Source of the DNA: Lunularia cruciata
Taxonomy: Eukaryota; Streptophyta; Marchantiopsida; Lunulariales; Lunulariaceae
NCBI GenBank assembly: GCA_948567375.1
Contig: OX419758.1
Coordinates: 20,403,001 to 20,467,000, forward strand
Direction of reading: 5' to 3'
Length of the DNA: 64,000 bases
The notes under the pieces: generated by a model
Seen by the model: only the letters and a program-made list of their open reading frames with translations
The model's database searches: none
Told to the model about the DNA's origin: nothing
Shown: positions 44,440 to 53,480 of the stretch, in pieces
Numbering within the stretch: the first letter of the stretch is position 1
Layout of the letters: each line of letters starts with the position of its first letter
Translations under genes and position numbers: made by a program

Positions 44440-45878
44440 TCTTTATGTGGTCTTTATGACATATAAAGGCTTTTATGATCTTTCTTTAATTCCAAAGATC
44501 TTCCACTAACTAATTTTCACTACTTTCTTTCTCCAATCCACCGTGGGGTTATAGTACTCCATCCACGACATACCTAAGATCACGTCATAACGAGCTAACT
44601 ATATCACTTACCACTTGATTGCTTCTTGATACTCTCCTATCAAGAGTATTACCTTTTTAGGTAATGACTCAATCCTCTTTGTTTGACCATTAGGTAACTC
44701 TACTTTGCATTCTTTTCCTTCTCTAGGTCCATCTCCAACCTTATTGCACCAAAGGGAGACAAGAAATTCTCTACTGCTCTATGGTCTATCAACACTATCA
44801 CCAGATTTCCTTCTAACACTCCATTTACAACAATTAATTTTGCATTTGTCTTCCTCCATCTTTGCACACTCATCCTCTTCCTCCCCTTGCTTTTACTCTT
44901 CTTCATCAAGCCAATAAGGCCGCGAGGTACATTTAATGGTGAACTTTGTTTTCTAATGTAGTTTTTGCATCCTCCTCTTGAATTTGTCTCTCCATGTGGT
45001 TCAAAGGTTGTTTGTATGGAGGCCAAGGGCCTCAAAGATGAAGAGCACAACAATTGATGGCTATGTGCCCACTTTGGCCACAATTGTAACATCATTGTTG
45101 TTCTGCTTGAGTCCCTTCTCCTCATGGACTCCTTCTCTCCTTTCTTCAACCCGTCCTTGTTCTCCTTGGAGTGTCTTGCTCCTTGGTCTTGGAACCAAAT
45201 GTTGCACAATTCTATATAAAATGCTCCACCAAAATGGTGTGTCTCAGTCCAATAGTTTTGCATTGGTGTTATTGCTTCACCTCTTCCAAGCATGCTTGCT
45301 ATTATTTGAGTGTAGGCAATGGCTTCAAAATAGTACAAGGGTTTTGCACCATTACCTCTTTGCAAATCTGCTCTTTTGATCCTTATTTGAAATAATCAAG
45401 AGCTTTGGTTGGACTCATATCTATTATTGCAACTTGTAGATCAAGAAATGCCTCCACATACTCTTATATGCTATTCTTCTACTTCAACCTTTAGAGTCTG
45501 GTTTGGGCTATTTGTATGGATTCCACAAATTGGAAATTCTTGAGCAGCCCTTCTTGCATGGCTGTCCAAGTGACTTCTTTTCCTTCTACCAACAATGATC
45601 ATTCTCAAGCATCATACAATGTGAAGGCTTTATTGGTTAAGTACCCACATGCAAACACATGTGTAGAATGATATTTGATCTCCATTATGAACAATCAAAG
45701 GTATTGATTCATTCTTGAAATCCAATTTTCCACTTCTCCTATGGAACACTATCCCTTGTAAGGCTTGATGTTGCACATTTTTTTCATTCATAGTAACAAT
45801 GTGGCTTGGTTGTTGATTGGAATTAGTGTCATCAGCATGAGTAACTCTCCAAGTACGTCTATTGTTGGTGTTGGTTGT
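44440..45878 (-). pseudogene. CV-B gag C-terminus and protease
   Basis: Minus-strand pieces of gag (FEAIAYTQIIASMLGRGE, then MQNYWTETHHFGGAFYIELC) and a basic spacer. The protease part is LIVVNGVLEGNLVIVLIDHR AVENFLSPFGAIRLEMDLE: the D-x-G-A active site reads D-H-R-A, losing the conserved Gly. Gag is cut at 45878 by CV-C and resumes at 51376. Confidence 0.8.
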
Positions 45879-46145
45879 TGTAAAAGACCAAATCCGAGGA
45901 GAGAAATAGGAAAATGGAAACTCACATTGGGACACTTGAATGAGGGAAAACTCCGAATGCCTAGCATGAGCTTTGGCTTTGGTATTTATAGGTAGTATAC
46001 AAGGCCCTTGAGAAGCTTCTCAAGATGCTTCCTCAAGCCGCTTCCTCAAGCCGCTTTCTTAGAGTGCAAGCCAAGTTAACTAGGAAGCCTCTCAAGAAGC
46101 TTCCTTCTAGAAACCACCTACTTGGCGTGCAAGCTAAGCTAGTTG

Positions 46146-46163
46146 GAAGCTTCTAGAAGCTTC
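46146..46163. promoter_or_regulatory. Perfect four-unit heat-shock element in the CV-C LTR
   Basis: GAAGCTTCTAGAAGCTTC contains GAA/TTC/GAA/TTC at exact 5-bp spacing, the canonical nGAAn inverted-repeat binding site for heat-shock factors. A further TTCTAGAA follows at 46165-46172. It lies about 155 bp upstream of the TATA box in the element's orientation. Confidence 0.7.
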
Positions 46164-46234
46164 CTTCTAGAAGCTACTTACTTAAGATGCAAGCTAAGCT
46201 AACCGAGAAGCTTCCCAAGAAGCTTCCTAGATAC

Positions 46235-46247
46235 TTCCGGAATATTC
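46235..46247. promoter_or_regulatory. Perfect three-unit heat-shock element in the CV-C LTR
   Basis: TTCCGGAATATTC gives TTC/GAA/TTC at exact 5-bp spacing in U3. The 5' LTR copy (about 51294-51307) reads TTTCGGAATATTC, losing one unit. Confidence 0.7.
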
Positions 46248-46251
46248 TAGG

Positions 46252-46653
46252 CTAATTTGTCTTATGTGTTACTTCGTGAGCCCAACTGACTTCGTCGCTA
46301 AACTTCATATTGTTACATATTCCCCCGCCGCTAGTTGGTGACGTCCTCATTGCCAGTGAAGCTTTGAATTCCTGGATGGCCGTCTGTGCATTTTGGAGGT
46401 GAGAAAGAGATTCCCAAGTGGCATCATGAAGGGGATATCCTTTCCAAAGGACCTTGTACTCCGTATGTTGGCGATGGCCTCGTTGAATGTGGCAACACGC
46501 AAGGATACAATCAACTTCGTACTCCTCATGATCATTGATAGGGATAGGAAGAGGGAGAGGTTGGACTCGAGAGGAAAAGGAAGAGGGGTTAGGAACAAAG
46601 GGGTTCAACTTGGAAACATTAAAGACAGGATAGATACACATGTTACAAGGCAA
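46252..46653 (-). pseudogene. CV-C integrase C-terminus and chromodomain
   Basis: Open minus-strand stretch of 133 codons. It begins in the IN C-terminal tail (YPVFNVSKLNPFVP), then a proline linker, then a well-preserved chromodomain EYEVDCILACC...EYKVLWKGYPLHDATWES (about residues 44-85). The reading frame crosses the PPT and ends 66 bases inside the 3' LTR, a known habit of some chromoviruses. The aromatic and W-K-G-Y core is intact. Confidence 0.88.
46318..46331 (-). other. CV-C polypurine tract
   Basis: GCGGCGGGGGAATA on the minus strand, directly before the 3' LTR. Confidence 0.75.
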
Positions 46654-46707
46654 GGCAAGACGATAAGCAACAAGAGAGACAATTTGGGTGATATCAAAGG
46701 GTCCTAT

Positions 46708-47894
46708 CTAATTAGGAGCAAGTTTACGAACTAAGGTATCAAGTGGGAGAGTGAGGTTACTAGAGGATAGCATAACTCTATCACCGACTTCAAAGGTGAG
46801 ATCACGACGATGGTGGTCCGCATATTGTTTTTGGCGATTCTGAGCAACAAGGAGGTGAGACTTGGCTTGTTGGGGAGATTGGGATATAGTGGTCAAGAAT
46901 GTGGAAGTATGAGGAACCTGAGATGGAGGAGGAGCAAGAAGAGAATCTAGAACAAGCAGATCTTGGCCAAAATTGAGAAAGAAATGAGAGAATCCGGTGC
47001 TTGCCTGTTTGGAATTGTTGTAGGCAAATTCAGCAGCGGCAAGACATTCATCCCAATTGGTATGGTGGACATTGACAAAGGCACGCAACATATCCTCCAA
47101 TGTGCAATTTGCATGTTTGGTTTGTCCATCAGTTTGAGGATGATAGGCCGTGGACAAAGCAAGCTTGGTGCCAAGTATTTGAAAGAGTGCTTGCCAAAAC
47201 TTCTTGGTAAAGCAAGGATCACGGTCGGAGATGAGTACGTGTGGCATTCCATGATGCTTGAAGACATTGTTAAAGTAGATTTGCGCTAAGGTTGGAGCAT
47301 CCACGGTATCATAGGTTGGTGCCAAGTGGATTTGCTTACTAAGCTTATCCACAAACACCACGATGGCGGTGTGTCCTTGTTTTGTCTTTAGCAAGGATGT
47401 GATGAGATCCAAGCTCACATGCTCCCAATGAGCTGATGGAATGGCAAGGGGTTGAAGGAGTCTACCCGGCTTCTAGTTGCTGACCTTGTTACGTTGGCAG
47501 CTCTCACATGATCGGACAAATTCTTGAACACATCCCGAGTCATGTTGGGCCACCACCATTGACGTTGGAGGGTACCCAAGGTCTTGTCCACACCCATGTG
47601 ACCAGCAATGGGTAAATCATGGGCTTCTTGAAGGTGCACAAGTCGAAGATCACCTTTGGCTGGAACATAGATACGGTCCGCATGGAATAGAAGGCCTTCC
47701 TTGAAGGAGAAGGTGTTGTACTCCTTGTCACATGTTGTTAGCCGACCATGTACTATTTGGAAGAAGGGATCTTGCTGTAGAGCTAACCGAAACTCATTAT
47801 GAATCTTGGGATCAATTGACACCATCATAATTGCTGCCGCGATGAGAGGAAGAGACTTCAGGGATGACATGGAACCGACCTGGTTTGTACTCAA
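46708..47894 (-). pseudogene. CV-C integrase
   Basis: 47894-47415 holds the zinc-binding N-terminus (EAHDLPIAGHMGVDKTLGTL, QWWWPNM). The His pair is kept, but the Cys pair is not visible. 47418-46708 is an open 236-codon core: MSLDLITSLLKTKQGHTAIV (first Asp), LISDRDPCFTKKFW (second Asp) and YHPQTDGQTKHAN. The catalytic Glu, 35 residues after the second Asp, reads Lys. The end has FEVGDRVMLSSSNL and VRKLAPN. The long open frame suggests recent loss. Confidence 0.9.
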
Positions 47895-48391
47895 GTTTGA
47901 TGTCGAACAATTGGAGTTGCTCTCCCCATTGATGATGTCGACTCTTCATGTGCTCTAGGTGTAAGGTCTGCAACAATGGCTTGTGATCAGTTTGCATGAT
48001 CACTTGTTTCCCCAAGAGATAATGCCTCCATACCTTGGTGGCATATACCATTGCAAGTTGTTCCTGATCTCGAGCAAAGTAATTTCTTTCAGTTGTATTT
48101 AGTCGGCAAGACACAAAGGCAATAGGATGTAGTCCATTTGGAAATTCTTGTTGCAACACAGCTCCAATTAACCCTAAACAAAAAGTTAGAAGCATCAAAA
48201 TCAACCACACAAGGTAGTTGAGGATCATATGGTTGAAGAATGGGTCTTGACAACACTATATGCTTTAACTTCTGGAATGCTTCTTCATGCTTGGTGGTCC
48301 ATTGGAAGCTCGAGTTCTTTCCCAAGAGGTCAGTCAATGGTGCAACCACGTGAGCATAATAGTGGATGAACCTTCGGTAAAAACTGGCCAA
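47812..48391 (-). pseudogene. CV-C RT connection and RNase H
   Basis: 48391-48089 gives MASFYRRFIHYYAHVVAPLT, WTTKHEEAFQKLK and CVVDFDASNF (first RNase H Asp). After one frameshift near 48180, 48228-47812 continues with GAVLQQEFPNGLHPIAFVS, RDQEQLAMVYATKVWRHYL and MQTDHKPLL. Close to intact apart from the frameshift. Confidence 0.9.
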
Positions 48392-49372
48392 TCCATTAAA
48401 TGCTCGTACTTCGGTAGCATCCTTTGAGGTAGGCCAATCATTAATAGCCTTGATCTTCTCTTATTTCATCTTGATCCCCTCTGATGAGATCTTATGACCC
48501 AAGAAGGTAACCTCCTTCTGCCAAAAAGCACACTTTGACTTCTTGCAGTAAAATTTCCACTATCTTAGTCGTCTTAGGACTTCTTGCACATGATTCTTGT
48601 GTTTTGCCTTTATCCTACTATAGATTAAGATATCATCTAAGAACACTACCACGGACTGATCCAATAGTCCCTCCAACACCTAATGCATCTGATCCATGAA
48701 GACCGCTGGAGTATTAGTGAGTCCAAAAGGTAGAACTCTCCACTCAAAATGTCCATACCTTGTGTGAAAGGCAATCTTTTGCATGTTCTCTCCTTCAATA
48801 GGAATTTTCCAATAGCCGCTACAAAGATCTAGCTTGGAAAAGTAGCGTGCTCCACTTAATTGATCAAGCAAGTCATCGATCCGAGGCAAGGGATATGCAT
48901 TCTTCACGGTTTGCTTATTGAGCCCACGGTAATCAATACAGAAACGAAGTCCTCCATCCTTCTTTGGAACAAATAGTACCGGTGCTCCCCACAAAGAGGT
49001 ACTATGTTGTATGAAATCCTTTTCCAACAACTCTGTAAGTGTTGTTTGTAGATCCTCCAATTCCTTTGGTGAGAGCCGATAGATTGGTCAACTCACTGGA
49101 GTACTCCCTGGCAATAACTCAATCTTGAAGGGCATACCTTGATCAGAGGGTAATCCCTTTGGCAGATCATCCGGAAACACATCTGCAAACTCTTGAACTA
49201 TCCGATCAACCGTTGCTTGATGCGGCACTTGGCCCTCCTCAGATTGTTCTTGTGCAATCGGCTTGATCCACACCGCAAATACAGACTTATCTTCCTCCAA
49301 AGCTTGCTCTATGCCTGCTTCATTAACAAACTTCCCTTCTAGGGACTCATCTCTCTTCCAAGCTTGCTCCAT
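48392..49372 (-). pseudogene. CV-C reverse transcriptase
   Basis: 49372-49088 is the protease-RT linker ([20 protein letters not shown]). 49060-48680 carries [40 protein letters not shown] and [20 protein letters not shown]. After a stop, VVVFLDDILIYS near 48650-48625 keeps the catalytic DD. The thumb follows with FLGHKISSEGIK. Stops after ~48680 and near 48550 disable it. Confidence 0.9.
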
Positions 49373-49555
49373 GGTTGCCTTCCTGGCAAACTTCCCATCT
49401 TGGGACTCATCTCCCTTCCAGATTTGCTCTATGGCTACCTTCTCAACAAACTTCCCATCTTGTGATTGACTATTCTTAGGTGTCTTACTCAGAGGTGCCA
49501 GACAACCTAATTGGAAATTCCTACCTTGGTGTTGTACTTGAATTTGACGTCGGGT

Positions 49556-49903
49556 CTAATCAAACTGAACCTTATGACGTTCAAGCCAAGGTAGACCCAG
49601 AATGATATCATAGTGTAGAGGTGCCACTACAAACCTCATACACTCCAAATACTCCTTCCCAATCTTGAAGGTAACAAGATGCGAGGTGCGGAATGCAGAA
49701 CCTTTTCTACCATCCGCCATCATCAAACTACTTCCAATCATTGGCTTGATAGGAATACCCAATTCCTTTGCTACTTGCATAGACATGCAATTCTTTGAAC
49801 TTCCAAAATCAACCAAAATCCTACAACTCCGATTAGATATTGTACCTTGCAAGTGAAGCAAACTTGCATAGGTTGAGCCTTCAATCCCATTGGAACTAAT
49901 CAA
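49556..49903 (-). pseudogene. CV-C aspartic protease
   Basis: 115-codon open stretch. LLHLQGTISNRSCRILVDFG gives the active site as D-F-G-S (usual D-S/T-G-A/S). It continues with SSKNCMSMQVAKELGIPI, MMADGRKGSAF and DIILGLPWLERHKVQFD, the conserved chromoviral protease C-terminus. Complete in length, with a substituted catalytic-loop residue. Confidence 0.85.
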
Positions 49904-49929
49904 GCTCCCAATAGGTGGCTCGAAATCTC

Positions 49930-50678
49930 CTACTGGGATTCTTTGTTTCCTTGATCATTCTTTCCCAAACTCCATCTGGGCAACTTGTCGAGATTGCCCA
50001 TTCCTAAGTGGATATTCAGCAATGCGATTTCCAACTTGGCAATAATAAAGCAACCTCCATTTTGTCATAGCATTTTGTTGTAGATTTTGTCAGGTGACCA
50101 TGGAAGCTCAGCCAATTGCATAGCTTCTTCTTCTTCAATCCTCGCACAAATTGATCCAAAACTTCACCTTCTTGGATACCTAGAATTTGCATGATGATGT
50201 TCTGAAATTGTGTGATGTAGCTTCTCACTGAGCCAATCTACCTCAACTTCGCCAATTTATCTCGTGCGGCTCGGGTGGCATTTATCATTTGAAATTGACC
50301 AAGTATTGCATCTTTGAATTCTGCCCATGTCAAAATTGGTGTAACAATTTGTCATTCAGCTCTTTCTACTTGAAATTGCCACCAAAGTTTTGCCACGCCA
50401 TCCAATTGGCTAGAAGCCAAGAGAATTTGTTTCTGCTCATCTTGAAGATTGGTGGCTTCAAAGTAACGTTCGCAATCAAACACAAAATTCTCCACTATGC
50501 TTGGAAGATTCTTGCCTTCAAACACCTTGGGTTTCGGAAATCAAATGCGATCTTCTTCCTCTCGAACTGGCGCTCTGTTTATCTGTTCTTGTCGTTGCTG
50601 GTCTTGTTCATCCAACAATCGAGTAAGATGCTCGATTTGTTGTTGCATTGCAAGGATAACATCCGGTATTGCCGCCAT
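49930..50678 (-). pseudogene. CV-C gag
   Basis: ATG at 50678 opens MAAIPDVILAMQQQIEHLTR, chosen because it heads a charged gag-type N-terminus directly after the leader ORF. Later: NFVFDCERYFEATNLQDEQK, LWWQF, VRSYITQFQNIIMQILGIQE and FVRGLKKKKLCNWL. The zinc knuckle near 50045-50010 is degraded (YYCQVGNRIAEYP). Stops near 50550, 50350 and 50245 break the frame. Confidence 0.82.
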
Positions 50679-50711
50679 TGCTACTACTCTATTCCACTAC
50701 ACTCGATTTAT

Positions 50712-50927
50712 CTAGTTGATTAACACAAAGATACAACACGTCCACCGTTCTCCATAAGTTACAACTGGAAGTATCAAGGGTTCCTCTAACACGGTGATCA
50801 TATGTAGAAAATCCTGCCCAAAGCGCGAGGTGATGAATTGTGTGAAATGATGCTTTGGTAATATCTGGACATGAAAGTCCCAATGGTTTGGTGGAAGTGG
50901 ATTTGGTGGTCCATAAATTCCATCCAT
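50712..50927 (-). CDS. CV-C leader ORF (71 codons) between PBS and gag
   Basis: Complete short ORF, ATG 50927 to stop, starting 6 bases inside the PBS and ending about 35 bases before the gag ATG. Contains FITSRFGQDFLHMITVLEEP and LILPVVTYGERW, which aligns with the HFGAEFMD...ILPVVIY block of the family-1 leader ORFs although the surrounding nucleotide sequence has diverged. Unknown function. It is the only copy whose leader frame is unbroken. Confidence 0.5.
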   Translation of the reverse strand: MDGIYGPPNPLPPNHWDFHVQILPKHHFTQFITSRFGQDFLHMITVLEEPLILPVVTYGERWTCCIFVLIN

Positions 50928-50933
50928 CCCATT

Positions 50934-50948
50934 CTTGCTCTGATACTA
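50934..50948 (-). other. CV-C primer-binding site
   Basis: TAGTATCAGAGCAAG on the minus strand, one base inside the 5' LTR; one change from TGGTATCAGAGCAAG (initiator-Met tRNA). Confidence 0.85.
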
Positions 50949-50949
50949 A

Positions 50950-51375
50950 TGTAAAAGACCAAATCCGAGGAGAGAAATAGGAAAATGGAAACTCACATTG
51001 GGACACTTGAATGAGGGAAAACTCCAAATGCCTAGCATGAGCTTTGGCTTTGGTATTTATAGGTAGCATACAAGGCCCTTGAGAAGCTTCTCAAGAAGCT
51101 TCCTCAAGCCGCTTTCTTAGAGTGCAAGCCAAGTTAACTTGGAAGCTTCTCAAGAAGCTTCCTTCTAGAAGCCGCCTATTTGGCGTGCAAGCTAAGCTAG
51201 TTGGAAGCTTCTAGAACCTCCCTTCTAGAAGCTACTTACTTAAGATGCAAGCTAAGCTAACCAGGAAGCTTCCTAAGAAGCTTCCTAGATACTTTCGGAA
51301 TATTCTAGGCTAATTTGTCTTATGTGTTACTTCGTGAGCCCAACTGACTTTGTCGCTAAACTCCATATTGTTACA
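50950..51375 (-). repeat. CV-C 5' LTR
   Basis: 426 bp partner of 45879-46317. TATA box CCTATAAATACC at 51063-51052 (minus). The heat-shock-element-like arrays are present with a few point changes (for example at 51204-51222). Confidence 0.95.
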
Positions 51376-51560
51376 ATTGTTGAGATAGCTCCCCTTCTTG
51401 CATTACTTGATCATTCTTGACAATCCTTATTTGATTTTGCAATTCCTTTGTGGTAATCTTGATTTCCTAAAACTCATTCAACATCTCATGCATTCCTTCA
51501 TCAACTCTTGCAATTACAGATCGATGATTCCTACACGTGACCAATGTTCAATTGCTACTT
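51376..51560 (-). pseudogene. CV-B gag N-terminus (beyond CV-C)
   Basis: Continuation of CV-B gag. The minus strand has LNEF-stop-EIK, then a QNQIRIVKNDQVMQEGEL-like stretch, collinear with CV-D 61620-61480. The stop (TAG) falls at the codon that is TGA in CV-A and CV-D. Confidence 0.7.
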
Positions 51561-51760
51561 CCTACTTCAATAGAGGATTAGAATGATCACTTGAGAGGGA
51601 GCACAAACTATTGGGAGTACCATTGGGACTTGAGAAGCTATCACTTGTTGATAATATCACTCACTAAAATTGTGGACTATAAAATCCATAAACATCACTT
51701 TTGGTCTATTAAGATAACAGATTTCTACTTGCGTGTTGAAAAGGTGAGGATTTGGTACAT

Positions 51761-52040
51761 TCAAATCCATAACATCATAACAAAATGTAGATTGTCAAAC
51801 CTAACTCTCTGTTGTATACCACACATAGGTAGAATCACCAAGTTTGGTGAATTCATCACTTTGTCCATGAATTCTACTCCAAAGTGATAAACAAGAGATA
51901 ATCTCATTTGCTCATGATGGATATACATAATCTTGATATGGAATGAATTCAAGAATAGGAAGCTAAGTGTAGGAAATTTTCCTCTACATGCCTTCATCCT
52001 ATCCACTTTGTAAATGCCTCCCAAGTCTAGCAATTGCAAT
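51761..52040 (-). pseudogene. CV-B leader ORF
   Basis: The minus-strand frame includes MKACRGKFPTLSFLFLNSFH, YHFGVEFMDKVMNSPNLVIL and RVRFDNLHFVMM. Here the two halves that are frameshifted apart in CV-A and CV-D lie in one frame, supporting a single longer parental ORF. Position and start Met align with the other leader ORFs. Confidence 0.55.
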
Positions 52041-52121
52041 ATGTTTTCTCTCCTCAAATTATTCAATTTCAATAGCTCATGTTCTTTGAAGAGGAGTGAT
52101 CCACTCTCTTGGATTATAACA

Positions 52122-52136
52122 CCTAATCTGATACCA
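52122..52136 (-). other. CV-B primer-binding site
   Basis: TGGTATCAGATTAGG on the minus strand, one base inside the 5' LTR. Confidence 0.83.
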
Positions 52137-52137
52137 T

Positions 52138-52721
52138 TGTAATACTCCAAGGACAAGAGAACTCTACAAGAGAATAAACACAAGTTTCACACTTGATCCT
52201 CCAATGCCTCCAAAGGAGCACTTGCTCTTTATTATATAGCAAAGAGGAACCCTCCAAAGAAGCTCCACCCCTAGATCAAATACATGGATTGGTGACATGT
52301 CAGCAAGCTCCACCCTTAGATTAGTTGCCTAGATGGGTGACATGTCAGTCCTTGTCCTATCTAGTTGGTCAAATAGGTTTGACAGGAGGGAATCTTTAGG
52401 GAATTTTCTTGTAGGAAGCTCAAAATCACGTGGGTGAGGTTTCGTTAGAAAGCTCTCAATGAGACAAATCATGGGGGGAAAAAGGCAAACCTTCTTTCTA
52501 AAGGAACCAAAATTCCATTTTCAAGGTCTAATTCATCCATTTAGGCCTCTAAAACTGGCTCTGAAGGTTTTAGGTTATTTTTTACTTTTACCCTATTAGT
52601 AGAAGTACTATTTTGGTGATACCTCTATCTGATCTTGTTAGCCCATCATACAAGATATCTTTCTAGATGTTACCAAGCCAATTTTCAACTCTAGATAATA
52701 TGTTTAGCTATTGGTATTACG
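52138..52721 (-). repeat. CV-B 5' LTR
   Basis: 584 bp partner of 41358-41951. Ends GGTATTACG, the terminal CA having become CG. TATA box at 52239-52227 (minus). Followed directly by CAGCC (52722-52726), the right target-site duplication. Confidence 0.93.
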
Positions 52722-53480
52722 CAGCCCAAGCCACTTCCTTGAGAGGAAGTCCTTTGGTAAGGCATGCACTCTTAAGCAAATTTTAGGCACTCAGAATTGT
52801 ACAAAAGTATGCACTTTGAGTAGGTCATTAGTGACAACACTCAGAATTTTACATAGTTGTTGAGGAGTATCCTTAAATTGTATAGGAACTTGGGGTTGTA
52901 CATTAAAGATAGAATAGGCTGAGAATATGACAACCTAATGTTGACATACTAATACTTTAAACATCAAGAACATGTAGTTCCCACAAGGAGACATGTCAAA
53001 ATTGACAAGAAATGCAAAACAAATGCCACAATTGTCAGTAGTTATCTATTCCTACCTTTTTAACCTCTTGCGTAGAAACCACTCCCAAAAGAGGGTAGGG
53101 ATACCCACATTGGCATCCCACAAAAAAGAGAAATTAACAACCCCTCAATTGAAAGATCTAATCTTACAAGCCCTTGATAGTGGTGGTACACTTCATGCTA
53201 GAGGCCATTTCGTCTTGAAGAGCCTCTTTTACCTTGGCACCTAGTCCTTTCTTGCATGTATATTTCACCCCAAAGGTTGGTATTTAGGCCAAAGGTCCAT
53301 TTGGTATTTCAGACCAAAGGTTCTTTCACCCTAACACCATTGCTGATCATGCACATCTCTTCCTAGAAAATGCAATCCCAACAAAATCCAAAATCAATTG
53401 TCTAGTTGGCTTTTCTATTCCTTGGTACTCTCAATGCTCCATCATCCTTCCTTCCTCACATTGACTCACTTGTTAAGAAT

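Larger units (their letters stand above)
45879..46317 (-). repeat. CV-C 3' LTR
   Basis: 439 bp, TGTAAAAGACC...ATTGTTACA. Dense in imperfect AGAAGCTTCT/TTCTAGAA palindromes. TATA box CTATAAATACC on the minus strand near 45992-45982. About 13 bp longer than its partner through a CTTCCTCAAGCCG duplication near 46030. Confidence 0.95.
45879..51375 (-). mobile_element. CV-C: second-family chromovirus nested in CV-B
   Basis: 5,497-bp minus-strand element with LTRs 45879-46317 and 50950-51375, PBS and PPT, and the order leader ORF, gag, protease, RT, RNase H, integrase, chromodomain. Flanks GTTGT (45874-45878) and ATTGT (51376-51380) form a 5-bp target duplication with one mismatch. Joining them restores collinearity of CV-B gag with CV-D. 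Its LTRs are nearly identical apart from a short indel, so it is the youngest insertion of the nest. LTR sequence, PPT and polyprotein wording are unrelated in detail to family 1. Confidence 0.95.
41358..52721 (-). mobile_element. CV-B: family-1 chromovirus containing nested CV-C
   Basis: Minus-strand element with LTRs 41358-41951 and 52138-52721, a perfect CAGCC target duplication, PBS and PPT. Its own interior is 41952-45878 plus 51376-52137; CV-C occupies 45879-51375 within gag. Inserted in CCR-4. More degraded than CV-A, with weaker LTR-LTR agreement and a deletion removing the N-terminal half of integrase. Confidence 0.94.
36816..52930 (+). repeat. CCR repeat family, copy 4, split by three insertions
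   Basis: Plus-strand copy collinear with reverse-complemented CCR-1. Its own segments are 36816-38516, 39250-39601, 40341-41357 and 52722-about 52930. The intervening DNA is solo LTR 1, solo LTR 2 and chromovirus CV-B. Removing each insertion and one copy of its target duplication restores collinearity with CCR-1, which confirms all three. At about 52925 it adjoins sequence homologous to the start of CCR-2/CCR-5. Confidence 0.85.

Noticed and set aside
41358-46317. Possibility that CV-B and CV-C are one element with three LTRs
   Set aside because: The LTRs of the two are unrelated, each pair has its own PBS/PPT, and removing CV-C restores collinear CV-B gag.
46393-46734. Plus-strand open frame of 113 codons
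   Set aside because: It is antisense to the CV-C integrase C-terminus and chromodomain, whose minus-strand translation is recognisable; the plus frame has no motif.
46963-47289. Plus-strand open frame of 108 codons
   Set aside because: Shadow of the CV-C integrase core, which is coded on the minus strand with clear DD(E) motifs.
50289-50723. Plus-strand open frame of 144 codons
   Set aside because: Antisense to CV-C gag and leader ORF; Cys/Ser/Leu-rich composition typical of an antisense shadow.
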